DNA of 64,000 bases, taken from NCBI GenBank assembly GCA_001898965.1, contig MKVW01000007.1:1-64000 (forward strand). Direction: 5' to 3'. Under the pieces are notes generated by a model. It had not been told where the DNA came from, did no database searches, and saw only the letters and a list, made by a program, of their open reading frames with translations. The position numbers and the translations under genes are program-made. Position 1 is the stretch's first letter. The number at the start of each line of letters is the position of its first letter. Shown in pieces: positions 1 through 7,682 of the stretch. This DNA comes from Rhizobiales bacterium 62-17. GTDB taxonomy: Bacteria > Pseudomonadota > Alphaproteobacteria > Rhizobiales > Beijerinckiaceae.

Positions 1-1020
1 GTCGATCGTGCCGGCGCCCGCCGCATTGGTCTGACGCGCGACGATCGCCGTGTTGCCCGTCGAGGTCACGGCGCCTGTCGTTACCGAGACGTTGCCGCCG
101 CTCGCCTGCGCGAAGATGCCATTGCCCGTCGTCACGTTCACCGCGCCGACCGTCTTCACCGTCGTCGAGCCCGAACCGAAGTTCTCCGCATCGATGCCAA
201 AGCGCGCATCGATCGTGCTGTTGGCCGTGATGTCGATATTGCCTGTTGCCGCACCCGCGAGGATCGCACCGACAATGCCGGCATTGCCGGCCTGAATGGC
301 ACCGTTCGCCACGATCGTCACATTGCCGGTCAGCGATTGCGCCTGGACGTCGATCGCATCCTTGCCCACGCTCAGCGCCGTTACAGCGCCTGTCGTCACG
401 TCGATATTACCACCGGCCGCCGTGTCTCGCACGGTGATGCCCTCGCCGGTCGCTGCGGTGACACTGCCAGAGATGTTGAGATTGACCGTCCCGGCGCCGT
501 TCTGCTTCACGTCGAAGGCGTTGCCGGTGCCGTTATTGGTGATCGCCCCACCCGTATAGGTGATGGGTCCGCCCGCGGCCGTGATGTTCAGGGCAGCCGT
601 GCCGCCCACCGTTGGGGTATTCCCTGCATCAACGCTGATTGTGCCGTTATTGACGACCGCGACTCCGCCAGCACCGGTATTGGAGATCGCGAGACCGAAG
701 CCGCTGACCGTCGCACCGGAATCGATATTGAGCGGGGCCGCCGCTCCGGAATTCTGTACATATTCGCGATCATTGAATGGATTGGCTGGCGAGGTTGTGT
801 TGGTCGTGGAAGTCGTGTCGCATGTCACGACGCCAGCGGCAGGTACGCAAGCCGCTTGCGCGCCCGTGGGGATGAACAGCGTCGAGCCGGCGAGCACGGC
901 CGCGCCAACTGTAGATCGCAATGCGAACTGGCTGGCGACTTGGCTCGTCTGACAGAGAAAATTGTCGCGCAAACGGACGATTCGGCCGGCCGCGCCGACC
1001 GAAAAAACGGTGCAGTTCAT
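1..1020 (-). CDS. Autotransporter-like beta-strand-repeat secreted protein, N-terminal part (C-terminus beyond window)
   Basis: An open frame runs on the minus strand from an ATG at 1020 to the window edge without a stop (340 residues visible). It starts with a long, weakly charged leader and a hydrophobic stretch ending in GAQA near residue 56, a plausible signal peptidase site. The mature part is low in charge and rich in Gly, Ala, Thr, Asn and Val, with degenerate repeats of the type GNIDITA, GNVTIVANGA, GGNIDVTTGAVTA and GGNVSVTTGAVTS, as expected for a beta-helix passenger. Such passengers usually end in an outer-membrane autotransporter barrel, which would lie outside this window, so the autotransporter label is an inference. 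The next gene, divergent across about 320 bp, is an OmpB-methyltransferase-like protein, which supports a surface location. Ligand and function are unknown. Confidence 0.75.
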   Translation of the reverse strand, partial: MNCTVFSVGAAGRIVRLRDNFLCQTSQVASQFALRSTVGAAVLAGSTLFIPTGAQAACVPAAGVVTCDTTSTTNTTSPANPFNDREYVQNSGAAAPLNIDSGATVSGFGLAISNTGAGGVAVVNNGTISVDAGNTPTVGGTAALNITAAGGPITYTGGAITNNGTGNAFDVKQNGAGTVNLNISGSVTAATGEGITVRDTAAGGNIDVTTGAVTALSVGKDAIDVQAQSLTGNVTIVANGAIQAGNAGIVGAILAGAATGNIDITANSTIDARFGIDAENFGSGSTTVKTVGAVNVTTGNGIFAQASGGNVSVTTGAVTSTGNTAIVARQTNAAGAGTID

Positions 1021-1343
1021 AGAATACCCGCCCCCTGCGGTGAAACGTATTCAGCAAAAATAACTAGCTTAAGCTTCGACTACGCAACTTTACCGATTGC
1101 CCAATACGGGACTTTCTAGGATTTTCGATCAATGTCAACGATCAAAGCTTAGCCACAGCAGGCCTATATTGATGTCTTTACATAAAATGGCGCGCCAGGG
1201 GCATCAGACACGTGGCAAACCATCGGCCACGGCCGCGACTATAATAATCGTATAGCGACCGAATCGTACGGCATGCCCTCTCGTCCTTTCCGTTGTGGCA
1301 CGACGCCAATCCATGTCACACAAGGTCAGCCTTGGAGAAACCG
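1021..1343. other. Divergent intergenic region between autotransporter-like and methyltransferase genes
   Basis: About 320 bp without a credible gene. The half nearer the autotransporter gene is noticeably richer in A and T than the surroundings, as expected for promoters. A TTGACA hexamer lies on the minus strand at 1138-1133, but I find no good -10 box at 16-18 bp, so no promoter is called. No terminator or strong inverted repeat is evident. It must carry the start signals of both divergent genes. Confidence 0.4.
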
Positions 1344-2942
1344 GTGTCTGAAATGACTGCTGCACGCGCGCAGGATGTGGAGTCGCTGATTGCCCGCACG
1401 GCATTAAAATATGATCTTTTGCCGTATACCTCCAATCCGTTTCCGCAGACGCAACCGGCACGGCTCGCTGCGATCGCACACGTCTTCGGACTGAAGTATG
1501 CGCCGATCGCGCAGGCAAAGGTTTTGGAGCTAGGCTGCGCCGCCGGCGGCAACATCATTCCGCTCGCAGCTCGCTTTCCAGAGGCAAAATTCGTCGGTGT
1601 TGATTTGTCCCGCACGCAAGTGGCGGCGGGGCGGACGCGCATCAAGGACGTCGGCCTTTCGAACATCGAAATCCACTGCAAGAGCTTTACGGAGCTTGGC
1701 ACGGAAGATGGGCAGTTCGATTACATCATCTGCCATGGCGTCTACAGTTGGGTGCCGGCGCCCGTACGCGAGACCATTCTGCGCATCTGCAAGGAACGCC
1801 TGTCGGACGTCGGGATCGCCAACATCAGTTACAATGTCCTTCCCGGCTGGCGGATGCTTCAAGCCCTGCGCGACAGCTTCCTTTTGCATGTGCCCGACAA
1901 CAACGATTCACGCAGCCGCGTCGCCAAGGCAAGAGAGCTATTGGACTTTCTCAAGAACGCTTCGCACGACACCGGCGTTCACAAACAAAACCTGCAACAA
2001 TGGGCCAACCGTCTCGCGCAACTGCCAGACGATTATATCGCCCATGAATTTCTGGAAGAGACCAACGAGCCCTGCACTTTCACCAATTTCGTTGAAGCCG
2101 CGAGCCGTAACGGCCTGGAATACCTCGGCGAAACCGATCTTGCCCCGATGGTGCTCGACAACCTGCCGGCCGAAACGGCCAAGCGCGTGCGCGAAATCGC
2201 CAATAATCAGTTCCTGGCTTCCGAGCAGTATGTCGACATGCTCAGCGGCCGGACGTTCCGGCAGTCGCTCTTGGTCGGTTCGCACCGAGCGGCGGAGATC
2301 AATCGCAATCTTACGCCCGCCTCCGTGGCCTCCCTGCACTTCCTGAGCAGCGCGAAAATGAAGTTGGAGCGAGCGCCCGACGACACATTGACCCTCCGAG
2401 ACGTTCAGGAGCGAAAGTTGACGACCAAGGCATCGGCGCTCGCCAATGCCTTGGAGCGCGTCGCCGGAGCTTTTCCAGGATCGTTCTCGGTCGACGACTT
2501 ATATTCGAGCCTGCCGGCAGCCTCGCGCAATGAAACGGGAAAAAGCCTGGTTCTCGAAGCTGTTCTCAAAATGCTGCTGACGGGCATGGTGACGGGGCTA
2601 GCCGCTCCGGTCGACGCGGAAGGTTCGCCATCAGCGGATGCGCCCGTCGCTTTTTCGATCGCCCGTCACGACGCTGCCCGTGGCGAGCTGGCGACCACAA
2701 GTCTTCGCCACGAACGCGTGCAGATCGACGCGCTGGGGCAAGTGATCTTGCCGCTGATGGATGGCGCGCACGACAAAGCCGCGATCCGCGCCAAGGTCGA
2801 ACATGCGATCGCCGAAGGCCGGATCACGTTTCACCGCGATGGAAAACCGCTTGTCCCGCCGGAAGCCAACGTCGTCGCGCACGAACGCATCGAGCAAATG
2901 CTGACCCTATACGCCAACGCGGGCCTGCTCGTTTCCGCTTGA
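1344..2942 (+). CDS. Class I SAM methyltransferase with methyltransferase regulatory domain, protein-lysine methyltransferase (PKMT) type
   Basis: The SAM-binding motif VLELGCAAGG lies at about residues 60-69, followed by FVGVDLS (motif II) and FDYIICHGVYSWV. The stretch KYDLLPYTSNPFPQTQPARL just before the fold is the hallmark of the family that includes rickettsial PKMT1/PKMT2, which methylate lysines of the autotransporter OmpB. The middle (about 220-310) fits the methyltransferase regulatory domain and the C-terminal 150 residues a winged-helix-like PKMT C-terminal domain. I chose the GTG at 1344 because GGAG at 1334-1337 sits 6 bp upstream; ATG 1353 is the alternative. It is divergent from the autotransporter-like gene, suggesting that protein as substrate (inference). 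The family call is firm; the substrate is not. Confidence 0.85.
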   Translation: MSEMTAARAQDVESLIARTALKYDLLPYTSNPFPQTQPARLAAIAHVFGLKYAPIAQAKVLELGCAAGGNIIPLAARFPEAKFVGVDLSRTQVAAGRTRIKDVGLSNIEIHCKSFTELGTEDGQFDYIICHGVYSWVPAPVRETILRICKERLSDVGIANISYNVLPGWRMLQALRDSFLLHVPDNNDSRSRVAKARELLDFLKNASHDTGVHKQNLQQWANRLAQLPDDYIAHEFLEETNEPCTFTNFVEAASRNGLEYLGETDLAPMVLDNLPAETAKRVREIANNQFLASEQYVDMLSGRTFRQSLLVGSHRAAEINRNLTPASVASLHFLSSAKMKLERAPDDTLTLRDVQERKLTTKASALANALERVAGAFPGSFSVDDLYSSLPAASRNETGKSLVLEAVLKMLLTGMVTGLAAPVDAEGSPSADAPVAFSIARHDAARGELATTSLRHERVQIDALGQVILPLMDGAHDKAAIRAKVEHAIAEGRITFHRDGKPLVPPEANVVAHERIEQMLTLYANAGLLVSA

Positions 2943-2954
2943 GCGGCCGACCTC

Positions 2955-3680
2955 TTAGGGATGCGGGACCATAGCTGGGCTGAGCTGCTCCATGACGCGC
3001 TTCTGCACGGAAACGAGATGGGCGCGCATGGCACGGTCAGCACCGTCGGGATCGCGGCGGACAATGGCCTGGGCGATGGCGCGATGCTCCGTATCGCGCA
3101 TGGCGATACGCTGCGGCGTGGCGGGACGGTTGCTGCTACCGAGCCGGACGCGGGCATCGCTCGAAACCTGCCGCAGGAGGCTGTAAAGCGACGCCGCCAG
3201 CTTGTTGCCCGAAGCGGCGGCGATCAGCTTGTGAAAGGCCACGTCCCAGGCGCCGGCGTCGACGTCGCTGGCCGTGGTCGCCGCCTGTTCGATCCGCGCC
3301 ATTTCCTGCGGCGAAGCCCGCAACGCCGCCAACCGCGCCAGAAACGGCTCGATGGCGATGCGCATCTCGATCACTTCCATGGGATTGGTGGCCCGCACCA
3401 GGCTCTCGCCGTTGTGCCCGACCAGCGGTTGCCGCTTCGCCCGCGCCGGCTCCAATTCGCCATTGGCACGCAGGGCGAGCAAGGCACGGCGCAATTGATG
3501 GCGCTTGACGCCCAAGGCTTCAGCCAGATCGCGCTCGGACGCGAGTTTCTTGTCCGACGCCATGGCGCGGATCGCATCCTTCAACTCTTCCAGATCGTCA
3601 TCAGGCTTTTGAGCCCGAGAGAGCTTCGCGCCGCCGGGCTTGCGAGGGGTGGAACGGGAGCTGGACACAATCGCTGTCAT
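2955..3680 (-). CDS. GntR family transcriptional regulator (FCD ligand-binding domain)
   Basis: A 241-residue protein with a basic, Ser/Pro-rich N-terminal tail, a winged helix-turn-helix at about 50-100 (SERDLAEALGVKRHQLRRAL) and an alpha-helical FCD domain (about 115-235). The FCD part contains EMRIAIEPFLARLAA, DVAFHKLIAAASGN and the late MRDTEHRAI and AMRAHL motifs that carry metal or ligand-binding His residues. FCD regulators commonly bind carboxylates and repress neighbouring catabolic operons. It is divergent from the dioxygenase operon at 4057, and a strong palindrome lies in the shared intergenic region, so that operon is its probable target. The effector cannot be read from sequence. 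Confidence 0.88.
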   Translation of the reverse strand: MTAIVSSSRSTPRKPGGAKLSRAQKPDDDLEELKDAIRAMASDKKLASERDLAEALGVKRHQLRRALLALRANGELEPARAKRQPLVGHNGESLVRATNPMEVIEMRIAIEPFLARLAALRASPQEMARIEQAATTASDVDAGAWDVAFHKLIAAASGNKLAASLYSLLRQVSSDARVRLGSSNRPATPQRIAMRDTEHRAIAQAIVRRDPDGADRAMRAHLVSVQKRVMEQLSPAMVPHP

Positions 3681-3822
3681 GAAGGCTGTCTTTGAACCTC
3701 AAGGATGTGGGGCCTGGAGCGACCGGAATCGATCTCCGCTGAAACTAACGGGCGGATGCCACAGAGGACAAACGTGCCGGTGAACTTACCCCGCCATTTG
3801 TACATCGATCGGCTCAATACCT

Positions 3823-3841
3823 CAACCAAAAATTTTGGTTG
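3823..3841. promoter_or_regulatory. Palindromic candidate operator for the GntR regulator
   Basis: CAACCAAAAATTTTGGTTG is a perfect palindrome with 9-bp arms around one A. It sits 142 bp upstream of the regulator start and 216 bp before the dioxygenase operon. The half-site TTTGGTTG recurs twice as a direct repeat at 3977-3994. The 375-bp gap (3681-4056) has no credible gene; a small open frame that begins inside the palindrome is probably chance. Binding by the adjacent regulator is inferred from position and symmetry. Confidence 0.6.
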
Positions 3842-3964
3842 AACCTTTGATCGATTCCCAGAACGCTTATCAGCATCTCAAAATATCCCTGAAACACCTA
3901 TATTTTGCGATTTTGCACCGCATCAATGCAATGTGCACTGCAATGATGCACAGGCGTCCAACAT

Positions 3965-3997
3965 TTGACCAATATCTTTGGTTGTTTTTGGTTGACC
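3965..3997 (+). promoter_or_regulatory. Tandem TTTGGTTG half-sites upstream of the dioxygenase operon
   Basis: TTTGGTTG occurs at 3977-3984 and again at 3987-3994, and an inverted CCAA lies at 3969-3972, so three half-sites of the 3823 palindrome cluster about 70 bp before the first gene. A TTGACC at 3992-3997 could be a -35 box with a poor TAACCT -10 at 4016-4021 (18-bp spacer). If so, a bound repressor would cover the promoter. The -10 box is weak, so the promoter reading is tentative. Confidence 0.4.
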
Positions 3998-4056
3998 GCG
4001 GTTGGGTCGCGCGCCTAACCTGCCCTCATTCCGCGAGAGGCTAACGGGAGGCCCGC

Positions 4057-5199
4057 ATGTCCGACACTCTGTTGCGCAACCGTGATGTGGAATTGAAGGC
4101 GCTCTACGACGATGTCGCCGCCAACCACATGTTCCCCTTCTGGGCGACGTCGGCTGATGTGGCGCACGACGAAATCAAGCAGCTCATGGCCAGCCCCAAG
4201 GCCGTGCCCTATGTCTGGCGCTGCGCCGAGGATATCGAGCCGATCCTCAATCGCGCCGTCGAACTCATCACCATGGACGATTCCGAGCGCCGCTCGCTGG
4301 TGCTGGTCAATCCGGGTCTGGCGCCGCGCCGCGCCACCGTGTCGACCATGTACACGGCCTATCGCCTCAACGACGCCAACGAGATCATGCCGCCGCACAA
4401 GCATTCGCCGAGCGCGGTGCGTTTCGGCCTCAAGGGCCAGGGCAATTTCACCGGCGTCGACGGCGAGAACATGGTGTTCGGTCCGGGCGATCTCGTGCTG
4501 ACGCCCAACGACACCTGGCACAATCACGGCACCGTCGGCAACGAACGCGCGCTCAACCTCTCCGTGCTCGATCTGCCTTTGGTCGAGACGCTCAACGCCA
4601 TCCACTTCGATCACGACTATAAGGAAGAGATCGACGGCAAGGTCGTGCAGTTGAAGCAGCAGACCGAGCGCTTCACGCCGGACTATTCGCAAAAGACCTA
4701 TGGCTATGGCGGCCTGATGCCGCGCTTCGCCGGCACCAAGTCGCGCGGTGCGGGCTATTCCTCGCCGATGTTCCTCTATCGCTGGGACATGGTGCGCGAA
4801 CTCTTGAACAAGCATCGCGAGAACCCCGGCGACGACCACGACGGTCTGATGGTCGAATATATCGACCCGACCACCGGCCAGCCGGTGTTCAAGACCATGA
4901 CCTTCTTCGCCCAGATGCTGCACCCGGGCGGCAAGACCCTGCCGGTGCGCACGACATCGAGCCTGCTCGTCTCGCCCTTCGAGGGCCAGGGCTATTCGAT
5001 CGTCAACGGACAGCGCATGGACTGGAAGGAATATGACACGCTGGCCATCCCCGGCGGCTCCTGGTTCGAGCATCACAACACGTCCGACAAGGAGCCATTG
5101 ATCCTCTTTGTCGCCAGCGACGAGCCGACGCTGAAGAAACTCGATCTCTACAAGAAGTGGGGCAAGAGCGCCTCGGGTCAGGTCTCGCAGCTGGTCTGA
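4057..5199 (+). CDS. Gentisate 1,2-dioxygenase-family ring-cleavage bicupin dioxygenase
   Basis: A 380-residue bicupin with the layout of gentisate and salicylate 1,2-dioxygenases, which open a hydroxybenzoate ring between the carboxyl-bearing carbon and its hydroxylated neighbour using Fe(II). The N-terminal cupin has the metal motif PPHKHSPSAVRF (His114, His116) and the third-ligand region NDTWHNHG (His155/His157), followed by LDLPLVETLNA, typical of the family. The C-terminal cupin keeps the fold but not the His-x-His, as is usual. It is first in an operon with a beta-propeller protein, a RidA deaminase, an ABC importer and a glutathione transferase. The RidA neighbour makes an aminohydroxybenzoate as attractive a substrate as gentisate; the true substrate is not readable. 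Confidence 0.82.
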   Translation: MSDTLLRNRDVELKALYDDVAANHMFPFWATSADVAHDEIKQLMASPKAVPYVWRCAEDIEPILNRAVELITMDDSERRSLVLVNPGLAPRRATVSTMYTAYRLNDANEIMPPHKHSPSAVRFGLKGQGNFTGVDGENMVFGPGDLVLTPNDTWHNHGTVGNERALNLSVLDLPLVETLNAIHFDHDYKEEIDGKVVQLKQQTERFTPDYSQKTYGYGGLMPRFAGTKSRGAGYSSPMFLYRWDMVRELLNKHRENPGDDHDGLMVEYIDPTTGQPVFKTMTFFAQMLHPGGKTLPVRTTSSLLVSPFEGQGYSIVNGQRMDWKEYDTLAIPGGSWFEHHNTSDKEPLILFVASDEPTLKKLDLYKKWGKSASGQVSQLV

Positions 5200-5270
5200 C
5201 CGGCCGTTGGCCTGACGCTCCGGCCGGCAACACGCACCGGCCCCACCTCTATCTTTCGCAGGAGTCTTCC

Positions 5271-6416
5271 GTGCTCGACAAACCCACCCGCCAATCCAAC
5301 ACGACCCACATCGCCCGGATCGAAACACCGGGCGGTGGCCAGGTCTGGGTGGAAGGCTCGACCATGTATGTCGGGCATATGCGCCCGACCTCAGGCACGA
5401 CGATCATCGACGTCGCCGATCCCCGCAAACCCAAGGTGATCGCCGAGATCGAAGTGCCGACCGGCTGGCACTCGCACAAGGTGCGCGTCAAAGACAACAT
5501 CATGGTCGTCAACGTCGAACGGTTCGGCAAGAACCAGCCCGGCGACATCGGCGGCGGCCTCAACATCTACGACGTGTCCAATCCGGCGCAGCCAAGACTG
5601 CTGTGCGAATGGCGCACCAAGGGCGGTGGCGTACATCGTTTCGATTTCGACGGGCGCTACGCCTATATTTCGCCGACGGCCGAAGGCTATATCGGCAACA
5701 TCACGATGATCCTCGACCTGAAGGATCCGACCCGTCCGGAAGAAGTCGGCCGCTGGTGGATTCCCGGCCAATGGCAAGCTGGTGGAGAGGCCTATCCGTG
5801 GGGCAACGACTGGCCAACGCCGCGCTGCCACCATCCGCTGCGCCACGGGGACCGGCTCTATGTGAGCTACTGGCATCACGGCTTTTTCATTCTCGACATT
5901 TCCGACATGTCGAAGCCGACGCTGGTCTCCGCTTATAACACCAGCCCCTCTTATCCGCACCCGACCCACACCTGCCTGGTGATGCCGAAGCCCCTGAAGG
6001 GCCGCAACATCATGATCGTGGCGGACGAGGACGTGGCGAAGCTGTGGCCGTCACCGCCGTCCTTCACCTGGGTCTACGACATCACCAACGAGCGCCTGCC
6101 GGTGCCGATCTCGACCTTCCAGGTGCCGGGCCTCGATCCCGACGGCAAGGCGCAGCCGGCGATGACGGGCTGTCATCAACCGTCGGAGCGCTTCTCCGGC
6201 ACGATCGTGCCCTTCGCCTGGTTCGCGCAGGGTTTGCGCATCGTCGATTTCGCCGATCCGTATCAACCCAAGGAGATCGGCTCCTACGTGCCGCCGGCGG
6301 CGCCCGGCGCCGACCGTCCCTCCTCCAATGACGTCACCATGGATAGCCGTGGGCTCATCTATCTCGTCGACCGCGTTAGCGGCGTCGACATCATCGAAGC
6401 GGACGCTTTTCGCTAA
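5271..6416 (+). CDS. LVIVD-repeat beta-propeller protein
   Basis: A 381-residue protein without signal peptide or membrane segment, built of repeated blades of the form TTIIDVADPRKPKVIAEIE, LNIYDVSNPAQPRLLCEW, TMILDLKDPTRPEEVGRW, FFILDISDMSKPTLVSAY and LRIVDFADPYQPKEIGSY. These are LVIVD-type repeats that fold as a beta-propeller. The blade loops are rich in His (WHSHKVRV, PRCHHPLRHG, YWHHGF, HPTHTC), which could bind metal or be catalytic. The GTG start at 5271 has AGGAG at 5260-5264; longer frames would overlap the dioxygenase gene. It lies between the dioxygenase and RidA genes with 71- and 9-bp gaps, so it is surely cotranscribed. Its function is unknown; an isomerase, hydrolase or accessory role in the ring-fission pathway is speculative. 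Confidence 0.75.
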   Translation: MLDKPTRQSNTTHIARIETPGGGQVWVEGSTMYVGHMRPTSGTTIIDVADPRKPKVIAEIEVPTGWHSHKVRVKDNIMVVNVERFGKNQPGDIGGGLNIYDVSNPAQPRLLCEWRTKGGGVHRFDFDGRYAYISPTAEGYIGNITMILDLKDPTRPEEVGRWWIPGQWQAGGEAYPWGNDWPTPRCHHPLRHGDRLYVSYWHHGFFILDISDMSKPTLVSAYNTSPSYPHPTHTCLVMPKPLKGRNIMIVADEDVAKLWPSPPSFTWVYDITNERLPVPISTFQVPGLDPDGKAQPAMTGCHQPSERFSGTIVPFAWFAQGLRIVDFADPYQPKEIGSYVPPAAPGADRPSSNDVTMDSRGLIYLVDRVSGVDIIEADAFR

Positions 6417-6425
6417 GGATCTGTC

Positions 6426-6821
6426 ATGACTGAGACGCGTAACGACGTTTATCCGATCGGCAACAAGAACCCGAACCTGCCGTTCCATCCGGCCGTGCGC
6501 GCCGGCGACTACATTTTCGTCTCTGGCCAGGTGGCGAAGGATGCCGACGGCAACATGATTTCCGGCACGATCGAGGAAGAGACGGCCGCGACGATCGAAT
6601 CCATTCAGCGCATCATCGCGCTCGAAGGCTGCACGCTCGCCGACGTGGTGCGCGCCACCACCTATCTCGAGGATACGCGCGACTTCGGCCGCTACAACAA
6701 AGTGTTCGGCCAATATTTCAAGGACGCCACCCTCGCCCGCACCACCATCGAAGCGCGCGCGGTGATCAGCACCAAGATCGAAATCGAAGTGATCGTTTAC
6801 AAGCCGATCAAGGGCAAGTGA
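6426..6821 (+). CDS. RidA family (YjgF/UK114) enamine/imine deaminase
   Basis: A 131-residue Rid protein of standard length. RidA enzymes hydrolyse reactive enamines and imines to ketones and ammonia as trimers. The conserved FVSGQVA strand lies at 31-37, and the substrate-carboxylate-binding arginine falls at residue 105 (LARTTIEARA), the position of Arg105 in the archetypal RidA, so it should be an active deaminase. AAGGA lies just upstream of the ATG. Its place in an operon with a ring-cleavage dioxygenase suggests that it removes an amino group from a ring-fission product, as Rid-fold deaminases do in some aminoaromatic pathways (inference). Confidence 0.9.
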   Translation: MTETRNDVYPIGNKNPNLPFHPAVRAGDYIFVSGQVAKDADGNMISGTIEEETAATIESIQRIIALEGCTLADVVRATTYLEDTRDFGRYNKVFGQYFKDATLARTTIEARAVISTKIEIEVIVYKPIKGK

Positions 6822-6839
6822 GCCGCTAAGGGAGAAGCC

Positions 6840-7682
6840 ATGATGCTCGCCGAGACCGCCGCCCCTGCCCCATCAGTCGTTTCCGCGCCGGATACGGCTG
6901 AGGCTCAGATCATTGGACGCCATATCGCCGTCGATTTCACCCATGCGGGCCGGCGCCAGCGGGTGCTGCAGAGCGTCAACATTTCCATTCCACGCGGCAG
7001 TTTCGTTTCGCTGATCGGCCCGTCCGGTTGCGGCAAGAGCACGTTGTTGAAGGTGTTGGCTGGTCTCGTGCCGCCCAGCGAAGGCTCGATCACCGTGGAC
7101 GGCATTGCGCCCGAAGAAGCCGCCAAGAAACGCGTCATCGGCCTCGTCTTCCAGGAAGCAACCCTGCTGCCGTGGAAGAACGCGCTCGAGAATGCCGCCT
7201 TCCTCTTGATGACGGCGGATGAATCGATCGCCAAGTCGGAAGCCTTCGGCCGCGCCGAAGCGATGTTGAAACTGGTCGGTCTGCGCGACGCGGAAAATAA
7301 GATGCCGTCGCAGCTTTCCGGCGGCATGCGCCAACGCGTCGCCATCGCCCGCGCGCTCGCGCTCGATCCGCAGGTGCTCTTGATGGACGAGCCGTTCGGC
7401 GCGCTCGACGCCATCACGCGCGAGGAGATGAGCGAATGCCTGCTCGACATCTGGGAGCGCACCGGCAAGACCATCGTTCTGGTCACCCATTCCATCGATG
7501 AAGCCGTGCTTCTCTCCGATGAAGTGCATGTGATGGGAACCGGCCCTGCCCGCATCATCGAAACCCTGCCGATCACCGTGGCCCGGCCGCGCGGCGAGGA
7601 AAGTTACTCGGAACCCGCGTTCAAGGCCGCCGAAAAGCGCCTGCGCGGTCTGTTGATCGAAAGCCACAGGAGGACGTCGTGA
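6840..7682 (+). CDS. ABC transporter ATP-binding protein, NitT/TauT (SsuB-like) family
   Basis: A 280-residue ATPase with Walker A GPSGCGKST at 60-68, Q-loop in VFQEATLLPW, signature LSGGMRQRV at 159-167, Walker B LLMDEPFGALD at 180-190 and the H-loop in LVTHSIDEA. The LLPW after the Q-loop and the ITREEM after the D-loop are typical of the nitrate/taurine/sulfonate group. The first 25 residues are an unusual Ala/Pro-rich extension. GGGAG precedes the ATG. The stop overlaps the start of the permease gene. It would energise import of the operon's substrate, probably an aromatic or other organic acid. Confidence 0.9.
   Translation: MMLAETAAPAPSVVSAPDTAEAQIIGRHIAVDFTHAGRRQRVLQSVNISIPRGSFVSLIGPSGCGKSTLLKVLAGLVPPSEGSITVDGIAPEEAAKKRVIGLVFQEATLLPWKNALENAAFLLMTADESIAKSEAFGRAEAMLKLVGLRDAENKMPSQLSGGMRQRVAIARALALDPQVLLMDEPFGALDAITREEMSECLLDIWERTGKTIVLVTHSIDEAVLLSDEVHVMGTGPARIIETLPITVARPRGEESYSEPAFKAAEKRLRGLLIESHRRTS

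Noticed and set aside
1133..1138. TTGACA -35-like box on the minus strand before the autotransporter gene
   Set aside because: No acceptable -10 hexamer at the right distance.
3835..4044. 69-codon plus-strand open frame in the GntR-dioxygenase gap
   Set aside because: It starts inside the palindrome, has no ribosome site or known motif, and covers the putative operators and promoter.
4015..5328. Long open frame on the minus strand opposite the dioxygenase gene
   Set aside because: It is a GC-rich shadow of the plus-strand gene: no recognisable domain, and the plus frame carries clear cupin motifs.
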